This document shows, piece after piece, positions 7,056 to 9,719 of a stretch of DNA of 9,719 nucleotides. The notes under the pieces were generated by a model. It was not told where the DNA came from and ran no database searches. It saw nothing but the letters and a program-made list of their open reading frames with translations. Source of the DNA: CAVHXA01 sp963639765 (GTDB taxonomy: Bacteria > Bacillota > Clostridia > Oscillospirales > Oscillospiraceae); assembly GCA_963639765.1 (NCBI GenBank), contig CAVHXA010000070.1:1-9719 (forward strand). The letters are read 5' to 3'. The translations under genes were made by a program, and so were the position numbers. Each line of letters starts with the position of its first letter. Positions within the stretch are counted from its first letter, which is position 1.

Positions 7056-9604
7056 TTATATGCGGCTCAGGCTGATATCATAATACATGAGGATATTCGG
7101 ATCCTCCTGAACCGTTGCCTCTGGCAGACGCTCCGCCATATTCACAATCGCCTGATAGTTTTTATCCTTCCAAAGCTTGGAGAAGCCGACACGGATTGCC
7201 TCTGAGCGGAACAGCTTCAATTTGCCCTTGGAATTCATGTAGCCTTCAAATTCCTTCAATAAGCTCTTCTCACGAAGCTTCGCCACATCCCCTTCCTTGG
7301 TGCGGTCAGGAATGTACCAACGTCCTTTCTCATCCTGAAGGAAGTTCTCTTCCAAAATGACCTGAAGCTCCGGCATTGCCTCATATTTGTCTACTGCCTT
7401 CACTTCCTGCATGAACTTAGGCTGAAGCTCTGCATAAGTCTGCGGGCCGGTCATCTGCTCATCCAACTGCTGATACAGCCAAGCAATGGCAGACTTCTCG
7501 TTGGTGACAAAGAGCTCGAATTGGATATTCTCCACTTCAGTGGTAATACGGGCAGTGTCGTACTCATTGACCTGATCCGGCAGGAAATACATTTCATCTC
7601 TTTTCAAAAAATGATTATCTAACCCGGCATAGAAATCGGTGACATCCATTGGAACAGGTAATCCCCTCATAATGTGATAAGCCACCATTCTATCCCACAG
7701 TAAAAAAGCTTGTCGTTCTTGATTAATTTCGATTAATCCATTCTTAATAACAACACGTGGTAAATTATTTAAATGCTGTCTAACAAAAGCCCATGCAGAT
7801 TCAGCTTGTCCAGCTTGCTTTTTAAATTCTTGAACAAATCTATGTTGAGGTTTATACGCTGAAATAACCAAATCTTGCTTTACAGTTCCCCGTGAATTTA
7901 CCTGTTTAAAGCTACTGTGTCCCTTATCAAGAGTTCTCACATCGGCAACAATAAAGCCGGCTTTTAACAAAGCCTCTTGTATGGCATTCCAGACAGAATT
8001 CTTGGAATTGTGAAATTCTATAGTTATCCAACGATTAGGCTTCAAGATTCTAAAACAGGTTTTAAAACATTGCTCCATAAGGAATTGATAATCAACCAAT
8101 TGTTTTCCATGTGATAAATTAATAATGGCTTCCTTTTTGTTGTTGGTCTGGACACCCAGCCACGCTTCCCATATACAATTCAATTCGGAATAACTTAAAT
8201 TATCGCCAAATGGAGGATCTGTAAAAATATAATCTATACAATCATTTGATATTTGCTTAATATCTGTGCTTGATTGTGTGGTTATACATACATTTTCCCT
8301 TTTGAACCTATTTCTTTTACCTTGTAAGTCAATTGCCTCTTCTAAAAAAGCAATCATATTTAATTCTTTTATTAACGAAGGTACATATAAGGTACCGGAC
8401 ATTGGTCCTCCACCCGCGCCCCAGCATCCATTCATATACGTAAATCGATACAATTTTGTAATTTGGTTTGCGACCTTTGTAAGTGCAAATAATAACTCGT
8501 CATTCGAATCTAATATTGATTTAAAAAAAGCTAATACAATTAAATTCCGCTTTGTATAATATTGATGAACATGCGTAATTCCTGCCGGATCATTTCTTCT
8601 GGCTTCGCTTCCATCTATCATTCTTGCATTAGGTACCCACGTTTCAATACGTTTTTGCTCTATTTCAGAAATAAGCTTAAAATCCTCTGCATCAGGTTTT
8701 TTTTCATACCGTTTTCCTTGTGCTGTATAACTAATTATGACTGGCTTTTGTTTGTATCGAACTACAGTTTTTTGCAATATATCATCATAAACCGTTTCCT
8801 GAGCATGCTCGCAATCGCGTTTTCGTAGCTCCACTCCACACTGAGGACAAGCGAATTTATCATTTACTTTCCCTTTATCATAATCAACAGCCACATTCCA
8901 AAAATCAAATTCTTTACCACAATGCGGACACACAAAGACATCAGACCAGACAGTATATTTCATTACCCCCTTTATTGGCATATTGTTTATACCAATAATT
9001 GGTCTTCCTTCCGAATCCACATGCCTAGTTTCATACATCCAACCGCATTTTTTTTCTATCTCATCCTTCAACATGCGTGTTCTTTCTGCGAATGACCTTG
9101 AATTTACGGATNNNNNNNNNNACCAGCTGCTGTTGATAAATCCGCTAAAATTGCTTTTCGTCCCCCTAGATTAACATACGGCAATTCAGCTTTTACAGAC
9201 ATTGCATTTTCATCATTCTCAATTCCCAAAGCTTGTGCTGCAACTCCCGTCATTCCGGTTCCGCAGAAGCCATCAAAGACAAGATCCCCCGGCTTCGTAT
9301 AATGCGCTATATATTTCATAATAGCCTTATGTGGCACCTTCGTATGATAGGGATGAAGTTTGTATATAGGATCGTATTTTCCCTCACTCACATCTGCAGC
9401 AAATGGCTCCCTATGATAATCATCGGTCTCCTCATCGTAAGGGGTACCGTTTTCCTTGATGAATTCCTCTATAAAAGGATTTGGGCAGGCAGTGTAATAG
9501 GGTGCATCCGAAAGAGCAATGATATCCTCGTCACTTCCAATCGGAAATCCCTCTATATCACGAACCTTGTCGATATCCTCTTTTGTCAATTTTCTAGGTT
9601 CCAT
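7056..9604 (-). CDS. pglXI: Zn-ribbon DNA methyltransferase, PglXI type, split by an assembly gap
   Basis: One gene read as two pieces across a 10-N gap: 9604-9122 (161 residues) and 9111-7056 (about 685 residues). The N-terminal piece has the family-typical PYYTACPNPFIEEFI (36-50) and AdoMet-binding motif I LVFDGFCGTGMTG (108-120). The second piece is open up to the gap (NSRSFAERTRMLKDEIEKKC). Counting from its first ATG (9074), it has a zinc ribbon, C49-x2-C52 and C76-x2-C79, and catalytic motif IV FTDPPFGDNLSY (284-295). Motif I before DPPF suggests an amino-methyltransferase of alpha-like order, probably making N6-methyladenine (inference). In BREX the methylase marks host DNA. ATG 9604 has AAGGAGG (9618-9612) seven bases upstream, inside the preceding gene. 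The frames differ by the N count, but both halves fit one protein of roughly 855 residues. The central part (about 7600-9240) is clearly more AT-rich than both ends. A DUF1156-type methylase of another defence system is the main alternative. Confidence 0.85.
9112..9121. other. Assembly gap (10 N) inside the methyltransferase gene
   Basis: Ten N bases replace unknown sequence between ADLSTAAG and the continuation VNSRSFAERT. For the two coding pieces to join in frame, the true missing length must leave remainder 2 when divided by 3, because base 9111 is the last base of a codon. Ten leaves remainder 1, so the N count is a placeholder and not a real length. From related methylases I recall roughly eight to ten residues missing here. 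Confidence 0.9.
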
Positions 9605-9606
9605 GG

Positions 9607-9719
9607 TTAATCCTCCTTACGCTTCACTACGATGCGAAGCTTTCCTGTATCCTTGCCCTTGGTGTAGACAGAAACAATCTCACCGATTTTTGCCTTGAAG
9701 GTAGCTTCATCCATTGGCG
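9607..9719 (-). CDS. C-terminal end of upstream gene, possibly BrxC-type ATPase
   Basis: The last 36 codons of a gene that enters from the right edge, ending ...GEIVSVYTKGKDTGKLRIVVKRKED then TAA at 9609-9607. The piece is basic and beta-rich and shows no catalytic motif. Its stop lies two bases before the methyltransferase ATG, and its final codons contain that gene's ribosome-binding site, so the two are translated from one message. In type 3 BREX loci the gene before pglXI is brxC, a large P-loop ATPase. That assignment is from position only; the visible sequence does not prove it. Confidence 0.55.
   Translation of the reverse strand, partial: PMDEATFKAKIGEIVSVYTKGKDTGKLRIVVKRKED

Noticed and set aside
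9104..9604. Two separate methyltransferase genes or a truncated pseudogene
   Set aside because: Both pieces are open up to the N run and give the N- and C-terminal parts of a single methylase; no stop or start with a good ribosome-binding site lies at ATG 9074.
618..9719. DISARM or a DUF1156/DUF499 defence system as the identity of the locus
   Set aside because: DISARM would need DrmB (DUF1998) and lacks PglZ; the DUF499 type has a different partner set. PglZ plus a BrxA-like gene in this order fits BREX type 3 better, though the upstream genes are not visible.

Overview
The window carries most of a phage-defence operon that matches a type 3 BREX locus, all on the minus strand and read from right to left. 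Gene spacing is very tight (overlaps or gaps of 2-77 bases), codon use is moderate in GC with local AT-rich stretches, and the ribosome-binding sites are strong GGAGG types. These features fit a Gram-positive anaerobe of the Clostridia/Lachnospiraceae kind. That placement is inference from style, because no rRNA or marker gene is present.

Layout in transcription order: (1) 9719-9607, the last 36 codons of an upstream gene, by position probably brxC; (2) 9604-7056, a large Zn-ribbon DNA methyltransferase (PglXI type), interrupted by a 10-N assembly gap at 9112-9121; (3) 7037-5538, an AlbA_2/Schlafen-like protein with a GHKL-type ATPase segment and a C-terminal winged helix, not one of the six core BREX type 3 genes; (4) 5537-5461, a 77-base intergenic region holding a tandem 22-bp repeat inside a perfect 7-bp inverted repeat; (5) 5460-2788, a SNF2/HepA-like helicase (BrxHII type); (6) 2784-1318, a PglZ-domain alkaline-phosphatase-fold protein; (7) 1325-618, a BrxA-like (DUF1819-type) small protein; (8) 598-1, an unrecognised gene that starts at TTG, is broken by a frameshift in a run of seven A, and leaves the window.

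How the parts fit: the published type 3 order is brxF-brxC-pglXI-brxHII-pglZ-brxA. The visible order is the same, with the AlbA_2 gene added between pglXI and brxHII. The methyltransferase would mark host DNA, while helicase, PglZ, BrxA and the upstream ATPase would act together against unmarked phage DNA. The AlbA_2/HTH protein is a candidate regulator or accessory effector, and the repeat array right after it is a candidate control site.

The least ordinary features are the repeat array, the extra AlbA_2 gene, a sharp AT-rich core inside the methyltransferase that suggests module exchange, and the broken gene after brxA. No RNA genes, insertion sequences, CRISPR arrays or convincing terminators were seen.
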